Shown: positions 1 through 7,244 of the stretch, in pieces
How the letters are laid out: every line of letters begins with the position of its first letter
Position numbering within the stretch: position 1 is the stretch's first letter
Source of the DNA: Brevundimonas sp. UBA4553
Lineage (GTDB): Bacteria; Pseudomonadota; Alphaproteobacteria; Caulobacterales; Caulobacteraceae
NCBI RefSeq assembly: GCF_002387245.1
Contig: NZ_DGLD01000017.1
Coordinates: forward strand, 1 to 64,000
Length of the DNA: 64,000 nucleotides
Direction: 5' to 3'
Notes under the pieces: model-generated
The model's database searches: none
The model's input: only the letters and a program-made list of their open reading frames with translations
What the model was told of the DNA's origin: nothing
Position numbers and translations under genes: made by a program

Positions 1-302
1 ACACGGGTTGAGGGTGCGGCGAGGAGATGGGGGATGGCGGCGGCCAGTCTCGCTGATTTTCAGGGATTGGCGGGGTTGGGTGTGAAAGCGCAGCCCTTTC
101 ACCGCACATCCCGGCGAAGGCCATGGAGGGCGGGGTTGCGCCCTCTGCCGCTGGCCGCGCGCCTTACAGTCTGGATCCCGGCCTTCGCCGGGATGAGCGG
201 GGGTGGGAGGCGAGAACCTCACATGAGGATCAGGGACGCGGAGGGCTTTCCCTTCCCGCCGTCCCGGTCCACCCTGACAGCGAAGCTCAAGGGGGCCATG
301 CC
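1..302. other. Gene-poor left edge
   Basis: No convincing gene is seen before the DUF4153 gene. The stretch holds a short hairpin at 175-194 (8-base arms ATCCCGGC and GCCGGGAT around CTTC) and a half-copy of the same motif near 103-118. Such hairpins are common dispersed elements in this lineage. The short reading frame here (34-306) has no family resemblance and is probably chance. Confidence 0.5.
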
Positions 303-2093
303 ATGACCGACCCGTTCCACGACCAGACCGGCCGCGCCTCGCTCGGCGGCGCGCGAGGGTTGGCCGCTGTTCGCCTCGGCATCGGGTTGGTGCAGGGCCT
401 GCTGCTCTACGCCCTGTATCGCAGCGGCGCGTTGCATGACGCCCTGACCTGGCCCGCGACGCACCCGCCGCTGTTCGGCGCCCTGGTTCTTGCCGTCGCC
501 TTCACCCCCGTCATGCTGCTGGCGGGCGTCGGACGTCTGTCGGTCAAGGCGCTGGCGATCTGGGGCGCGGTCGCCGCCGTCGTGCTGGCCATGCTGGGCT
601 GGCATGACGCCGCGCAACAGGTCCGCGACTACTTCTACCCGCCCTATCTGCGTTTTCCCGTTTTCGCCTTCGCGGCGACCGCCCTGTTCATCGCCCATCA
701 CCTGATCGTTCCGGCGGTGGCGGCGCGTCGCTGGATCGCCGACTTCGACGACTATTTCGACACGGCGTGGAAGGCGGGCGTGCAACTGGTCCTGTCGCTG
801 GGCTTCACCGGGGCCTTCTGGCTGCTGCTCTTCCTTGGCTCGGCCCTGTTCCAGGTCATCGGCCTTGAGTTCCTGTCTGACCTGATCGGGCAGGAATGGT
901 TCTCCATACCCGTCACCTGTCTGGTCTTCGCCACGGCGGTGCAACTGACCGACGTGCGGGCTGGCCTGATCCGGGGCGTGCGGACCGTGGCCCTGATGCT
1001 GCTGTCCTGGCTGCTGCTGGTCATCACGGTGCTGGTGGCGGGCTTCCTGATCGCCCTGCCCTTCACCGGGCTGGACGGGCTGTGGAAGACGGGCAGCGCC
1101 ACGGCCCTGGTTCTGTCGGCGGCCGCCGCCCTGATCATCCTGATCAACACCGCCTATCAGGACGGGCGCGAGGACAACCTGCCGCCGGTGGTGCTGCGGG
1201 TCGCCGTACGGGTCGCCGCGGTCCTGCTGACGCCGCTGATCCTGATCGCTGTCTGGGGCCTGTCCTTGCGCATCGGCCAGCACGGCCTGACGCCGGATCG
1301 GATCATCGCCTCGGCCTGCGCCCTGGTCGGGGTCGTCTATGCGGCGGGCTATGGCTGGGCGGCGCTGTCGCCCTTCTGGCGCAAGACCGCCTGGATGAAA
1401 CCGCTGGAGCGGACCAATGTCGCCGCCGCCGTCCTGACCGTCGGGGTCATCCTGGCTCTGTTCAGCCCCCTGCTGGACCCCGCCCGCCTGTCGGTCGGCG
1501 ATCAGATCGCGCGACTGAAGCGCGGCGCGGTGACCGCTGCCGAGTTCGATTACGGCTTCCTGAAATGGGATGCGGGCCGAACCGGCCAGCGCGCGCTCGC
1601 GGAGCTGGCTCGGTCCAGCAACGCCGATATCGCCGCCCGCGCCAAGCGGGCTCAGGCGTCCGCGTCACGCTACGACGACGATCAGGTCACCCCGCCGAGC
1701 CAACCCCGGATCACCGTCTGGCCCAAGGGCGCCGTCCTGCCTGAAGGTTTCGACGCCCCTGTGTCCAGCGGCGACCCGCGCTTCGCCTGCAGCGGGACCG
1801 AGGAGTGCGTGGCGGTGCTGCGCGACATGAACGGCGACGGGCGCGACGAAATCCTGCTGGCCACGCGGTTCCAGATCACCCTGTTCGCGCTCAGCGCCGA
1901 GGGCTGGCGGCCTGAGGCGGATTACCGGGCCAATGTGTGCGCCGGGCCCAAAAACGCCGACCATCGCGAACTCATCAAATCGCCGGATATGGCGCCGGTC
2001 GCCGCGCCCTGGCCGGACCTGAGGCTGGGCGAGACCACGGCGTCCCGCCAGATCCGTATCGACTGCCGCCCGCCGGTCGCCGTTAACCCCTGA
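303..2093 (+). CDS. DUF4153 domain membrane protein
   Basis: A 596-residue integral membrane protein resembling the DUF4153 family. Roughly eleven hydrophobic segments lie between residues 20 and 400, followed by a soluble C-terminal part of about 190 residues. That tail contains a short Asp-rich segment (DMNGDGRDE) like the calcium-binding loops of FG-GAP/EF-type repeats and three cysteines. The family's biochemical function is not established. I chose the ATG at 303 over an upstream in-frame start at 123, because the extra 60 residues are charged, non-hydrophobic and overlap a hairpin repeat. The next gene on the same strand is a sigma-54 regulator after a gap of about 110 bases, so co-transcription is not evident. 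Confidence 0.75.
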   Translation: MTDPFHDQTGRASLGGARGLAAVRLGIGLVQGLLLYALYRSGALHDALTWPATHPPLFGALVLAVAFTPVMLLAGVGRLSVKALAIWGAVAAVVLAMLGWHDAAQQVRDYFYPPYLRFPVFAFAATALFIAHHLIVPAVAARRWIADFDDYFDTAWKAGVQLVLSLGFTGAFWLLLFLGSALFQVIGLEFLSDLIGQEWFSIPVTCLVFATAVQLTDVRAGLIRGVRTVALMLLSWLLLVITVLVAGFLIALPFTGLDGLWKTGSATALVLSAAAALIILINTAYQDGREDNLPPVVLRVAVRVAAVLLTPLILIAVWGLSLRIGQHGLTPDRIIASACALVGVVYAAGYGWAALSPFWRKTAWMKPLERTNVAAAVLTVGVILALFSPLLDPARLSVGDQIARLKRGAVTAAEFDYGFLKWDAGRTGQRALAELARSSNADIAARAKRAQASASRYDDDQVTPPSQPRITVWPKGAVLPEGFDAPVSSGDPRFACSGTEECVAVLRDMNGDGRDEILLATRFQITLFALSAEGWRPEADYRANVCAGPKNADHRELIKSPDMAPVAAPWPDLRLGETTASRQIRIDCRPPVAVNP

Positions 2094-2206
2094 CTCAGTT
2101 CTCCGAAACCCCATCTTCACCCCCTTTGGTCTAGGATCAGCTGGAAATGAGCCGATCCCGAGCAACGAGGACGGCCGTTACGGTGATGTTTTAGGGTGTG
2201 TATCCA

Positions 2207-3664
2207 ATGGCCAAGACCGTCCTGGTCGTCGACGATGATCCCACGCAGCGCCGCCTGATCCAGGCGGTGCTCGACCGCGAAGGCTATGCCGTCGTTCACG
2301 CCGAGAGCGGGGGCGAGGCGATCGACCGCCTGACCAAGGCCGGGGGCGCCGACGTGGTGCTGCTGGACCTGGTCATGCCGGGCCTGTCGGGTCTGGAGAC
2401 GCTGGCGGAGATCCGCACGGCGGGCGTGCCGGTGCCGGTCATCGTCCTGACGGCCAACGGCGGCATCGAGACCGTGGTCAAGGCCATGCAGGCCGGGGCC
2501 CAGGACTTCTTCGTCAAGCCAGTGGGCCCGGAACGGCTGCTGATCGGCGTGCGCAACGCCCTGCAGCTGACCCAGTTGTCGGCGGAGATCGGCCGCCTGA
2601 AGAAGCACGTCTCGGGCCGCACCTCGTTCGACGACATCGTCGGCGACAGCCCGCCGATGCGCATGGTCAAGGCCCTGGGCGTGCGCGCCGCCAAGTCCGG
2701 CATCCCGGTGCTGATCACCGGCGAAAGCGGCGTGGGTAAAGAGGTTATCGCCCGCGCCCTGCACGGCGCCTCGGACCGGTCCGGCAAGCCCTTCGTAGCG
2801 GTCAACTGCGGCGCCCTGCCCGCCAATCTGGTCGAGTCCATCCTGTTCGGTCACGAGAAGGGCAGCTTCACCGGCGCGACCGACAAGCACGCCGGCAAGT
2901 TCATGGAGGCCAACGGCGGCACCCTGTTCCTGGACGAGATCGGCGAGTTGCCGCTGGACATGCAGGTCAAGCTGCTGCGCGCCCTGCAGGAGGGCGAGAT
3001 CGACCCGGTCGGATCGAAGCGCGCGGTCAAGGTCGACGTCCGCATCGTCTCGGCCACCAATCGCGACCCGGCCCAGCAGGTCAAGGAAGGCGCCTTCCGC
3101 GAGGACCTGTTCTATCGCCTGAACGTCTTCCCGATCGAGGCCCCGGCCCTGCGCGAACGGCGCGAGGACATCCCGGCCCTGGTCGAGCACTTCATCGCCC
3201 GCTTCAACGTGGAAGAAGGCAAGCGCGTCGCCGGTTGCGCCGTCGAGACCATGGCCCTGTTGCAGGGTTTCGACTGGCCCGGCAACGTGCGCCAGCTGGA
3301 AAACTCGATCTATCGCGCCCTGGTTCTGGCGGACTCGCCGCTGTTGCAGCCGCACGACTTCCCGGCCATCTCGGGCATAGCCATGCCGCTGACCTCGGGC
3401 GTCGCCATCTCGCACGATCGCGCCGAGACGCCGGTCAATGACGCGGGGGTCGAGGCCCTGCCTGACAGTCCGGTCCGCATCATCGATGCCCGTGGCCACC
3501 TGCGCACACTGGAAGAGATCGAACGGGACCTGATCCAGCACGCCATCGAGGTCTATTCCGGCCACATGAGCGAGATCGCCCGCCGTCTCGGCATCGGCCG
3601 CTCGACCCTGTACCGCAAGGTCCGCGAACAGGGGCTGGAAGAGCAGTTGAAGGAAGCGGGCTGA
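2207..3664 (+). CDS. tacA: Sigma-54-dependent response regulator, TacA-like
   Basis: A 485-residue NtrC-class activator. Residues 1-120 are a receiver domain with acidic cluster D9-D11 and phospho-acceptor D54. An AAA+ sigma-54 interaction domain covers about 140-375 (Walker A GESGVGK at 172, the sigma-54 contact loop GSFTGA at 219, Walker B LFLDEIGE near 241). A Fis-type helix-turn-helix ends the protein. Caulobacter TacA is known as a cell-cycle regulator of stalk and polarity genes, phosphorylated on D54 through the ShkA-ShpA phosphorelay. Length, domain order and D54 fit, and the sequence is not FlbD-like, but NtrC/NtrX paralogues cannot be fully excluded. The ATG at 2207 was preferred to a GTG three codons upstream. 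The stop lies inside a hairpin shared with the convergent gene. Confidence 0.75.
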   Translation: MAKTVLVVDDDPTQRRLIQAVLDREGYAVVHAESGGEAIDRLTKAGGADVVLLDLVMPGLSGLETLAEIRTAGVPVPVIVLTANGGIETVVKAMQAGAQDFFVKPVGPERLLIGVRNALQLTQLSAEIGRLKKHVSGRTSFDDIVGDSPPMRMVKALGVRAAKSGIPVLITGESGVGKEVIARALHGASDRSGKPFVAVNCGALPANLVESILFGHEKGSFTGATDKHAGKFMEANGGTLFLDEIGELPLDMQVKLLRALQEGEIDPVGSKRAVKVDVRIVSATNRDPAQQVKEGAFREDLFYRLNVFPIEAPALRERREDIPALVEHFIARFNVEEGKRVAGCAVETMALLQGFDWPGNVRQLENSIYRALVLADSPLLQPHDFPAISGIAMPLTSGVAISHDRAETPVNDAGVEALPDSPVRIIDARGHLRTLEEIERDLIQHAIEVYSGHMSEIARRLGIGRSTLYRKVREQGLEEQLKEAG

Positions 3665-3679
3665 GGAAGCCTCAGCCCG
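3657..3679. terminator. Hairpin spanning both convergent stop codons
   Basis: A perfect 10-base inverted repeat (CGGGCTGAGG, loop AAG, CCTCAGCCCG) contains the TGA of the TacA-like gene and the reverse-strand TGA of the DUF805 gene. It lacks a T-run, so it may act as a transcript 3' end stabiliser rather than as a classical intrinsic terminator. Confidence 0.55.
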
Positions 3680-4253
3680 GCTCCGGCCCATAGCGGTTGG
3701 GGCCGGACGCGCCCTTCAGGCACAGCAACACGATCAGCCCGATCAGGCTGGCGAGATAGAGCATGTTGTTGGCGAGCAGCAGCAGGAAGGGCGCAACGGC
3801 GACTTCCTCGGACTGCGTCATCTGCTCCATGACCGTCGGAAACAGGATCGAGGCGATCGCCGCGAACAGCAGCGGCGGCAGACCCCACCAGCCGGCGCGC
3901 CCCGTGTCATGCAGCCGCCGGGTCACCGCCGCCGCCAGCAGGACCCCAGCGACGACGAACACCGTCCGCACCGCCCAGAACAGCCCGCTCATGTCCGGCA
4001 TCAATTGAGCCTCAGGGTCATGGATCTGAACCGAATAATGACCCGGCCCGGCGGTCACGGTCACCTGCTCAGGGTTCTCGGCGGCGTAGCGCGCGGCCTC
4101 CTCGAAGACGCCGGACATCGTCGGGATCATGGCCGCCGCCATGCCGACATAGAGCAAGACCGCCACGACCAGGGCGTAGGGCCAGAAGCGCCCTCGCCGA
4201 TCCCGTCCGCGGAAATCCGCCAAACGCCTGAAACCGCCCCATACCGCCGACAT
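3672..4253 (-). CDS. DUF805 family membrane protein
   Basis: A 193-residue membrane protein with four predicted hydrophobic segments (about residues 25-45, 88-110, 120-140 and 160-182). It carries the DUF805 hallmark RRLHDTGRAGWW immediately after the second segment. Between helices 1 and 2 there is a hydrophilic loop of about 45 residues that is longer than in minimal family members. The role of DUF805 proteins is unknown. The gene is convergent with the TacA-like gene (stops 7 bases apart) and divergent from the small basic protein gene, so it appears to be transcribed alone. Confidence 0.8.
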   Translation of the reverse strand: MSAVWGGFRRLADFRGRDRRGRFWPYALVVAVLLYVGMAAAMIPTMSGVFEEAARYAAENPEQVTVTAGPGHYSVQIHDPEAQLMPDMSGLFWAVRTVFVVAGVLLAAAVTRRLHDTGRAGWWGLPPLLFAAIASILFPTVMEQMTQSEEVAVAPFLLLLANNMLYLASLIGLIVLLCLKGASGPNRYGPEPG

Positions 4254-4340
4254 TCCCGCCCCCGCAGAATCACATTCGCGACACAGGGTTACGTCGGACG
4301 TCGTCCCGGGTCATCCGCGAAGATGTGCTAGTCTGCGGTC

Positions 4341-4538
4341 ATGAGCGATCACACCGACGACCCCTCCCCCGCGCCGGCTGAAGCCGCGCCGATGGAAACC
4401 CCGATCCAGCGCGCCCTGCGTGAGAAGCAGGAAGCCATCGCCGCCCGCCCCAAACCCCCGCGCGGCGGCCGCTTCCAGCGAGAACAGGCCGCCCGCGTCA
4501 AAAGCGGCGCCGTGCGGCCGTGGAGCAGCAAGGGCTGA
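4341..4538 (+). CDS. Small basic hypothetical protein
   Basis: A 65-residue hydrophilic protein without membrane segments. It has an acidic Pro/Ala-rich N-terminus and an Arg/Lys-rich C-terminal half (GGRFQREQAARVKSG). The composition suggests a disordered, possibly nucleic-acid-binding peptide, which is inference only. The ATG at 4341 is the only start giving this frame. The gene stands alone between a divergent DUF805 gene and a convergent small membrane protein gene. I do not recognise a named family. Confidence 0.6.
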   Translation: MSDHTDDPSPAPAEAAPMETPIQRALREKQEAIAARPKPPRGGRFQREQAARVKSGAVRPWSSKG

Positions 4539-4557
4539 GCGGAAAGCGGAAGGACTG

Positions 4558-4585
4558 AATGTCCGCAATGGGTGGGAAGCGGACC
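4558..4585. repeat. Post-stop hairpin repeat, copy 1
   Basis: The arms TGTCCGC (4560-4566) and GCGGAC (4579-4584) surround AATGGGTGGGAA. On the minus strand the element starts directly after the TAG of the small membrane protein gene. Related copies lie after the HWE kinase stop (about 4881-4900), at 5975-6003, and as a fragment after the zinc-ribbon gene stop (49406-49416). Confidence 0.6.
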
Positions 4586-4800
4586 TAGGGCTTCTCCCCA
4601 CCGCCAGAATCGGAAGCCCGCTCAAGTCGGTTCTTGGCAGCCTGCTTTTCGATCCGGGTCATGTGCCAATCCATCGTCGTCAGCGGTCGCATGATGTGTC
4701 CCCGGCGAGTCAGCCATGTTGAGGCTTTCCAAGCGGCGACTACCAACGCCACCAACGCTAGGGCGGCCACGATCAGTTCGACGACTGTGCGCTCGGTCAT
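4585..4800 (-). CDS. Small single-pass membrane protein
   Basis: A 71-residue protein with one hydrophobic helix at about residues 8-25 followed by a basic WLTRRGH segment and a charged tail. By the positive-inside rule the C-terminus is likely cytoplasmic. No family is recognised. Its base composition is lower in GC than most of the window, as is that of the HWE kinase gene upstream on the same strand (96-base gap), and both stop codons lie in the same repeat motif. The pair may therefore have arrived or moved together. Confidence 0.55.
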   Translation of the reverse strand: MTERTVVELIVAALALVALVVAAWKASTWLTRRGHIMRPLTTMDWHMTRIEKQAAKNRLERASDSGGGEKP

Positions 4801-4880
4801 GGCAACATGATCTCAGTCAACAGCAACAAATTCCAGCTGAATAAATGTCTGAACCGGGTCGAAGATCGAAGTTCGGTTAA

Positions 4881-4900
4881 GGGTGGGAAGAGGACCTTAG
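4881..4900. repeat. Post-stop repeat, degenerate copy
   Basis: GGGTGGGAAGAGGACCTTAG nearly matches 4570-4589 of copy 1. It contains the HWE kinase stop codon (TAA on the minus strand, 4897-4899). The adjoining 4850-4870 also resembles the copy at 5975-6003. Confidence 0.5.
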
Positions 4901-5937
4901 CCTAGTCGCGCTAGTGGGACGACGAGGCGAGCTTGAAGCCCGTCAGCCAGCCATTCCCGCTCGATTGAGCCATTCAACTGACCGCGGACTGTTCGGTTCA
5001 TGAGCATGGTCCCGAACCCTTGGGCAGGCTCAGCATCGGGTGCAGTCCCGCCTCCCGTTTCGAGCCAGTCAATCGTCAAGTCGTCGGTGTCTCGCCGAAG
5101 GATGATCCGCAGGCGCCCTGCCTCGGTTTTGATTGCGCCATACTTCACGGCGTTGGTCGTCAACTCGTTTAGAACCAAGGACAAGGAAGTGATCGCGTCG
5201 GTCCCCAGATCAACGTCATCGCCGCTGACGACTATATCTGAGCCGCTGTCACGATAAGGGGCGAACAAAGCCTCGATCAGACCCCTCACCGTTCTTGGCG
5301 CCTCATCCAAATCCACGCTGCCCATAGGGTTGATGAACGTGATGGCGCGGCCCAATCCATTCAGGCGTTCGCGCAAAGTCACCACGAAGGGTTGGGCTTC
5401 TGGCTGGGAGCGGGCCGACAGGCTGATCAGACTGTCGATGACCGCGAATAGGTTCTTCATCCGGTGGGACAGTTCGCGCGACACCAGAGCGGACTCGCGG
5501 CGATCGTGTTCGCGCTGACTCACGTCGTGCGAAATTGACTGCAACGCCACGATCTCTCCCGCATCATTCCGGATCGGCGTGACGCACACTTCCCACGATT
5601 TCATTTGGCCTTTGGCGGTCGGACAGTCAGCGCTGAACCGTGCGACCTTCCCGCCCTTCGCGAGCGTGATTGACCTTTCGACCAGATCGCGACTCTCGGC
5701 AGGCCACAACGACGACCACGATTGACCAGCGAATGTTTCGAAGTCGTCGATCTCCATCAAGCACAGCCCGTCGAAATCCATTTGGACCAGCTTGCCATCG
5801 AGACTGATCGTCTTGAGGCAGTCGCGGATAAGGACGTCTGTTTCGTTGCTATCGGTCATCACGGAGCTGAGCTGAGAGCGGGCTAAGGCTGCAGGTTGGT
5901 TCTGGCGATCATTGATCGCCCGCTCCATAACCGCCAC
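4897..5937 (-). CDS. PAS-containing HWE-type sensor histidine kinase
   Basis: A cytoplasmic kinase of about 346 residues. A PAS-like domain occupies roughly residues 30-145 and ends in a PAC segment. A HisKA_2/HWE dimerisation helix follows, with the phospho-acceptor His in ELSHRMKNLFAV, and then an ATPase domain with N-box LNELTTNAVKYG and the WLE of the WxE motif. In typical HWE kinases the N-box reads HELxTNA. Here the His is Asn, so this is a variant. No membrane segment is seen, suggesting a soluble sensor. The GTG at 5937 was chosen because a GGGAG motif lies 9 bases upstream. TTG (5946), ATG (5928) and an internal ATG are alternatives. No partner response regulator is adjacent. Confidence 0.8.
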   Translation of the reverse strand: MAVMERAINDRQNQPAALARSQLSSVMTDSNETDVLIRDCLKTISLDGKLVQMDFDGLCLMEIDDFETFAGQSWSSLWPAESRDLVERSITLAKGGKVARFSADCPTAKGQMKSWEVCVTPIRNDAGEIVALQSISHDVSQREHDRRESALVSRELSHRMKNLFAVIDSLISLSARSQPEAQPFVVTLRERLNGLGRAITFINPMGSVDLDEAPRTVRGLIEALFAPYRDSGSDIVVSGDDVDLGTDAITSLSLVLNELTTNAVKYGAIKTEAGRLRIILRRDTDDLTIDWLETGGGTAPDAEPAQGFGTMLMNRTVRGQLNGSIEREWLADGLQARLVVPLARLG

Positions 5938-5974
5938 CGTAACCAACTCCCGCCCGGATTTTCAAGCGCGTCCT

Positions 5975-6003
5975 AATGTCCGCAACGGGTCGAAAGCGGT
6001 CAT
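5975..6003. repeat. Post-stop hairpin repeat, copy 2
   Basis: AATGTCCGCAACGGGTCGAA followed by AGCGGTCA closely resembles copy 1 at 4558-4585. It lies just upstream of the HWE kinase start, so the two lower-GC genes are bracketed by related repeats. Confidence 0.55.
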
Positions 6004-6020
6004 CGCCAAACACCCCATTA

Positions 6021-6138
6021 GCCGTCACCCCGGACGGCCCGGAGGGGTGATCCGGGGCCTAGGCGCTAATCCATTGGCAGGGACGGAGAAGCAAGAGCCG
6101 TCTGGGTTCCGGGTTCGCTGCGCGCCCCGGAATGACGG
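6021..6138. repeat. Dispersed intergenic repeat class B, copy 1
   Basis: The left end reads CCGTCACCCCGGACGGCCC and the right end CGCGCCCCGGAATGACGG, so the ends form an inverted pair about 118 bases apart. The GGTTCCGGGTTCGCTGCGCG core is identical in the copy at 49876-49994. More diverged relatives lie at 57777-57883 and 62579-62676. Confidence 0.75.
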
Positions 6139-6160
6139 CGGGGGACAGCGGAAGCGCGCC

Positions 6161-6607
6161 CTATTCCTGCGCCTTCTTCGGCTTCTTCATCCAGGGGCGG
6201 GTTTCTTCGCCGTTGGCCTTGGCGGTGATTTCCTTGAGCTTGCGGGTCTGCATGGTCGAGAAGGCCTGACCCGGCGCGCCCTTTTCGGGATCGGCGAAGG
6301 CGCGGCCGTGGGTCTCGATTCGCTCGCCCACCGAATCGAGGAACTCGCCCTCCCATTCGGACAGCGAAACGCCCGCCTTCTCTGCCGAGCGGCGGGCGCG
6401 TTTCAGGGCGTTCAGGGCCGCGCGTTTAGCGGCCTCTTTCTGCTGCTTCCAAGGAGACAGGGAAGGTTTGGATTTTAGGGCGCTACCACCCTTCGGGCTG
6501 CTTGAGCGCGAGAGCCCGCTGCTGCGAAGCTTGGATGCGTCGCCGCCCTTCAGGCTGCTGGAGCGTGAAGGGCGGTCGCTGGGGGGCTTGAAGGGCGTGC
6601 GCTTCAG
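6161..6607 (-). CDS. Hypothetical basic protein with CTG start behind gapR
   Basis: An open frame of 148 codons with protein-like content but no in-frame ATG, GTG or TTG in its first 90 codons. A CTG at 6607 follows GGGAGG by about five bases and is the best start. The frame runs out of the 3' end of gapR without a stop. The N-terminal 45 residues are Ser/Lys-rich with two copies of SRSSS(L/P)KGG. The rest is a basic helical region (WKQQKEAAKRAALNALKRARR) followed by an acidic segment (LSEWEGEFLDSVGERIE) and a Lys-rich tail. A domain of this type next to gapR looks like a real conserved protein, but I cannot name it. The first in-frame GTG is at 6331 and would leave only 56 residues. Confidence 0.55.
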   Translation of the reverse strand: MKRTPFKPPSDRPSRSSSLKGGDASKLRSSGLSRSSSPKGGSALKSKPSLSPWKQQKEAAKRAALNALKRARRSAEKAGVSLSEWEGEFLDSVGERIETHGRAFADPEKGAPGQAFSTMQTRKLKEITAKANGEETRPWMKKPKKAQE

Positions 6608-6618
6608 GCCCGCCTCCC

Positions 6619-6897
6619 TCAGATCTCGCCGAGGGCCGACAGGTAGAGGTCCAGGATCGCTTCTTCTTCCTGACGCTTGGCCTTGTCCTGCTTGCGCAGG
6701 CGCAGGACCTTGCGCAGGACCTTGACGTCATAGCCCTCGCCCTTGGCCTCGGCGAAGACCTCCTTCATGTCGACCATGACGGCCTGCTTGTCCTCTTCGA
6801 GGCGCTCCAGGCGTTCAATGATCGAGCGCAGACGGCCCTGGGCCGTGGCGGTCAGGACGTCCGAGGCGGCGTCAAAGGCGGGGGCGTCATCGGCCAT
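6619..6897 (-). CDS. gapR: GapR-type DNA-binding protein (DUF2312)
   Basis: A 92-residue protein matching the DUF2312 family throughout, with a helical N-terminal coiled coil (LRSIIERLERLEEDKQAV), the core YDVKVLRKVLRLRKQDKAKR and the C-terminal ILDLYLSALG. Caulobacter GapR is a nucleoid-associated protein that binds AT-rich, overtwisted DNA ahead of polymerases and replication forks and stimulates topoisomerases. The basic RLRKQDKAKR segment fits the DNA-clamping surface. The ATG at 6897 lies close behind a purine-rich GGAGCTTTCCTC stretch. The gene is transcribed towards the CTG-start ORF and probably together with it (gap of 11 bases). Confidence 0.9.
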   Translation of the reverse strand: MADDAPAFDAASDVLTATAQGRLRSIIERLERLEEDKQAVMVDMKEVFAEAKGEGYDVKVLRKVLRLRKQDKAKRQEEEAILDLYLSALGEI

Positions 6898-7042
6898 GAG
6901 GAAAGCTCCGAAACTTGAATTGGCCGGCGGGCGACCGTGACCCCACTCTCAAGCAGACCGGGGGCCGACAGGGCAAGAAGGGAATCGTCGGAACGGGTCT
7001 CAGAGGCGAATCGCGTCTGATGCCGAGCGCGACGTCGGACAC

Positions 7043-7075
7043 GAAAAAGGCCGCGGACAGAGCCCGCAGCCTTTT
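7043..7075 (-). terminator. rpmJ terminator
   Basis: On the minus strand the arms GGCTGCGG and CCGCGGCC are followed by TTTTTCG. This is a typical intrinsic terminator about 45 bases beyond the rpmJ stop. The copy of A-residues on the other side would also allow some plus-strand activity. Confidence 0.7.
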
Positions 7076-7118
7076 GAATATCGTAACCGCGGCGCCGTCG
7101 CAGGCGCCGACGCGGTTC

Positions 7119-7244
7119 TTAGCCTTGCTTGGCCTTGAAGCGCGGATCGGTCTTGTTGATCACATAGACCACGCCCTTGCGGCGAACGATCTTGCAGTCG
7201 CGGTGGCGACCCTTGAGCGACTTAAGCGAGCTGCGGACCTTCAT
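7119..7244 (-). CDS. rpmJ: 50S ribosomal protein L36
   Basis: A 41-residue basic protein, the standard size for the longer L36 type (MKVRSSLKSL...FKAKQG). It retains one cysteine in RDCKIVRRKG and lacks the CxxC...CxxxxH zinc ligands of the C+ form, so it is a zinc-independent C- paralogue. The ATG at 7244 starts the conserved sequence; upstream in-frame codons encode a Pro/Arg-rich stretch unrelated to L36. The gene is monocistronic with its own terminator, and lies between gapR and a divergent lytic transglycosylase gene. In Caulobacterales this gene is commonly apart from the main ribosomal operons. Confidence 0.95.
   Translation of the reverse strand: MKVRSSLKSLKGRHRDCKIVRRKGVVYVINKTDPRFKAKQG

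Noticed and set aside
34..306. A 90-residue frame at the left edge
   Set aside because: It overlaps a hairpin repeat and the true start of the DUF4153 gene and has no protein-like features.
6066..6356. A 96-residue minus-strand frame
   Set aside because: It lies in a different phase from the better-supported frame at 6161-6607 and runs into the class B repeat.
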